A DNA stretch of 64,000 nucleotides. It comes from Celoporthe dispersa (taxonomy: Eukaryota; Ascomycota; Sordariomycetes; Diaporthales; Cryphonectriaceae). Position 1 is the first letter of the stretch; each line of letters begins with the position of its first letter. The notes under the pieces were generated by a model. That model saw only the letters and a program-made list of their open reading frames with translations. It made no database searches and had not been told where the DNA came from. The position numbers and the translations under genes are program-made. The DNA lies in assembly GCA_016584495.1 (NCBI GenBank), contig WAID01000004.1, forward strand, positions 1,922,001-1,986,000, in the 5' to 3' direction. Below, one piece after another: positions 61,601-64,000 of the stretch.

Positions 61601-62809
61601 GAGGAGCTCGTCCAGGGGGAAGTCACGCATGAGCTGGTTGTACTTCTGGACTGTGTCCATGGCCTCCTTGAGGCCCGTGTCTGCGCCAAAGCTGACGGTG
61701 GCCTGGAACCGCTTCGCATGCTTCAGGATCTCCAGCGTCAGGCGCACGCCATCGCTGGAGAGCTGCCCTCGATGCCGCCCAGCGCCGCCTCCATAGACAG
61801 CCAGAAGTTGATCTCCTGGTTGGCGGTGCCGGTCGCAGGGTCGCGGTTCATCTTGGTGATGACCTGGATAGACTTGATCCAGTTGTTCACGATCGCCTGC
61901 AGCTTGTTCAGGAACTGACTGTCCGAGAGGAGCGCGGCGGGGATCAGATCGATGGAGGGCTTGGTGTGGCGGGCGGCGGCATCGTCGAGGGCGGTCTGTA
62001 CTATCGGGTGGAAGGGCAGCAGAACCTCTGGGATCTCCACATTCTGCTGCAGGTGCGAGAGGCTCAACTCCAGCTCGGTCCACCTCTTCTTCGTGACAGG
62101 TATGCCGGTCTTGGCGTCGACATCAGCCCTGCCACGGCTTCCCCCTATCATCTGCTGGCTCTTGGTGCTCGCGTCGAAGTACGGCGCCAGACCATTGTGG
62201 AGGAAGAGCTGGAGGTACTCAAAAGGTGAGGCCGACGGGCCCTGCTCGCTGGCGGTGGCGGCAAGGTACGCCGGGCCTGGCAGGTTGAGGACCTGCAGCT
62301 GGGACGACAGGGGGACAGACGGCTCGAGAGGTTGAGGGCGCTTCAGGAGGACGAGGAAGGCGACGGTCGTCGCCGTCGAGGACAGGTCCGACGCGATGGT
62401 GTATGTATGAATAACTCGTCCTGCAGGAGCTCTATATTAGCCAAGACATGTGAACCAGGCGGGAGAGGGTCCGCGGTGTGTGTGTGTGTGCAGCGACATA
62501 CTTGGCTCTCCGTCGCCGTTCTCCAGCTGGGGGCGCCGCAGGGAGGTCCTTCTGTATGTATAGGGACACCTGGGCATCACTGGTGAAGCGGGTACATCGC
62601 TGGAGGGTATCGGCGTGTCGGGACTTGGACAGCAGGCTGCCGGGGGCCTCGAGCTCCTCGCGTGTTGCGCCGAGCGCGGCCTCGAGCAGCTGGGCCAGAT
62701 GGTCGACGACGCGGGCCGGGTCCATAGCAACGAGGGCGGTGCCGTTGACACCGTTGCTATCGCCGTTGAGAGGCGTCGGCGGCAGCTGTGGCGATGCCGC
62801 CATCTCCAT
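49657..62809 (-). CDS. dhc1: Cytoplasmic dynein heavy chain
   Basis: Motor subunit of cytoplasmic dynein-1 (Neurospora ro-1, Aspergillus nudA), moving nuclei and endosomes to microtubule minus ends. Exons: 62502-62809 (start MEMAASPQLPPTP), a 12.25-kb exon 50170-62420, and 49657-50115; introns are 81 and 54 bp. The tail domain is followed by six-AAA motor landmarks: AAA1 GPAGTGKTES (about residue 1930), AAA2 GNSGTGKSAAW (2226), AAA3 GPPGSGKTMT (2590), AAA4 GVSGSGKTTLSRF (2931), the stalk coiled coil (about 3160-3440) and the C-terminal domain. Four one-base indels break it: extra base in G5 62529-62533, and missing bases at CCC 61766-61768, G5 54607-54611 and near 52663-52666. Correcting all four gives 4339 aa in one frame, normal for fungal dynein. 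Confidence 0.97.
62476..62490. repeat. (GT)n microsatellite in dynein intron 1
   Basis: GT dinucleotide run of about 15 bp inside the 81-bp first intron. Confidence 0.85.
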
Positions 62810-64000
62810 GGCTGGGCGTGCGTGCTCGTGGTCAGGAGGGTGTTCTTGTCGGCGATAATGCTCTCACAAAATCGCCGTCATGTCTTCCCCCAAATTAGTC
62901 GGTCAAGGGGGTGGTGGTTTGGGGTCGCGAGTTCCAGGGAGAGACGCGCGAAGACAGCGACACACGAAAAAAAAAAAGGGAATCCAAACAACAACAAGCA
63001 AGACCGTTCGAAAAGGAAAAGAAAAAAGGGGGGTATCTCCGTGCTCTCTAAAATGCCGTGAATGCCGTTGATTTACTTCAAGAGTCGAAACGAGAGGACA
63101 TGTAACAAGTGTCGCTGGTGTACAGCTGTTGATAAGTTGAGAAGAGTGTATGGAGATGAGGAACCCTTGTCATTCTTGGGGAGGCATACATAATGTGCAG
63201 CAGTAGTAGCATCAGCAGGGGGGGCACTGTTGACTTTCTCAGGTCCTGTCTGTCATGTCTCGTCCCCTCCACCCTCCACCCTCCCCCCCGGGGCGCGGCA
63301 GACAGCTCAAGCCAACGCGCACCTGCAGCAGCAGGTCTTGGATGTTCCACCCCTGTCCCGCGACTTGTGGCTGTCCCGCCCGAACGGTCGAGACTGATTG
63401 ATTGGTCCAGGATCTCACATGGTTCATGCAGGTTGAAACCGATGTGTACTGTCGACAACCCGTCAACTTCACATGCCATACCGTTTATGATGGCCGTCGT
63501 CCCCTTGAGAAATGATTCTGCCTTCTCTTACTGCTTCTAGAAGAACGAGTGCCCCCAGGTCTCTACAGCCTGGGTGGACTGTGCTTGTGGGTATCACACC
63601 ACCTTTTTTCCCCTTCTTTTTTTCCCTTCTTTTTACCCTTTTTCCCCCCAGGGAGTAGTCAGTCAAGGCAGATCAGACAGGCCAGACACACCAGGCGTGC
63701 TCTTTGGGTGGTTGTCTGAAGGGGTTCAAAGCCTGACCAGCTTCACCCAGATCTGGATTTTATTTTTCTTCTTCTTCAACATGTCTCTAAAGCATGCGGC
63801 AAAGCAGGCAATCCATCCCACAGGCGACCATCCCAACACAAAAACCTAGCCCCACCCCCCCCCCTCTTGCCAAGCGATTTGGTTTACATATAAAGAAAAA
63901 ATACCCCATAACGCCCTGACTTCGCCTCCCACTCACGGAAAGAAGAACACCACCGCCACCACCACCACCGAGTCGTCCTGTTGGTTGACCCGCCAAGCCC
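62810..64000. other. Region upstream of dynein heavy chain to window end
   Basis: 1.2 kb with no supportable gene. It holds the dynein promoter and probably flank of a gene beyond the window. A-rich and T-rich runs and a CCACC-type repeat near 63950-63970 are visible. Confidence 0.5.

Noticed and set aside
60386..61918. 510-codon plus-strand ORF
   Set aside because: Antisense shadow of the dynein heavy chain.

Overview
The window is nuclear DNA from a filamentous ascomycete (Pezizomycotina, most likely a Sordariomycete; I cannot narrow it further). The evidence is short GT-AG introns (mostly 50-165 bp), moderately GC-rich coding sequence, pyrimidine-rich and microsatellite-rich intergenic DNA, and a gene set whose sequences resemble filamentous-fungal orthologues. 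No rRNA, tRNA, CRISPR or intact transposon was recognised.

Layout: 3' end of BRO1 (ESCRT/ALIX family, +); MCM3 (replicative helicase, +); MAK32-like pfkB kinase (-); Zn2Cys6 transcription factor (-); a 10 kb stretch with no supportable gene (11.1-21.1 kb); MOSC-domain membrane protein (+); SMC2 condensin (-); intracellular LysM protein (+); HD-domain protein (-); ARV1 (+); V-ATPase subunit e/VMA9 (-); 6PGDH/HIBADH-like dehydrogenase (-); NSA2 ribosome-biogenesis factor (+); N-acetylglutamate synthase ARG14/ARG2 (+); DUF1774-like membrane protein (+); mitochondrial-type phosphopantetheinyl transferase PPT2 (+); secreted GMC oxidoreductase (+); cytoplasmic dynein heavy chain (-, 13 kb). These are mostly unrelated housekeeping genes, each with its own promoter. 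I see no biosynthetic cluster, defence island or operon-like unit.

The strongest unexpected signal is technical or evolutionary. At least 14 single-nucleotide frameshifts interrupt nine otherwise conserved genes (BRO1, MCM3 x2, MAK32-like, the transcription factor, MOSC x2, LysM, VMA9, NSA2, dynein x4). Most fall in short homopolymer runs. Restoring one base at each site gives whole-codon reading frames with family-typical lengths. Because several of these genes are essential, uncorrected assembly indels are the likeliest cause, and an uncurated ORF caller will break these genes. Other points of interest are two MluI cell-cycle boxes upstream of MCM3, a candidate CPC1/GCN4 site upstream of the arginine gene, an 11-nt first coding exon in VMA9, a MOSC protein lacking the cysteine motif expected for molybdenum cofactor binding, a recurrent TACTATAGTA-type palindrome in intergenic DNA, and the 10 kb gene desert upstream of the transcription factor.
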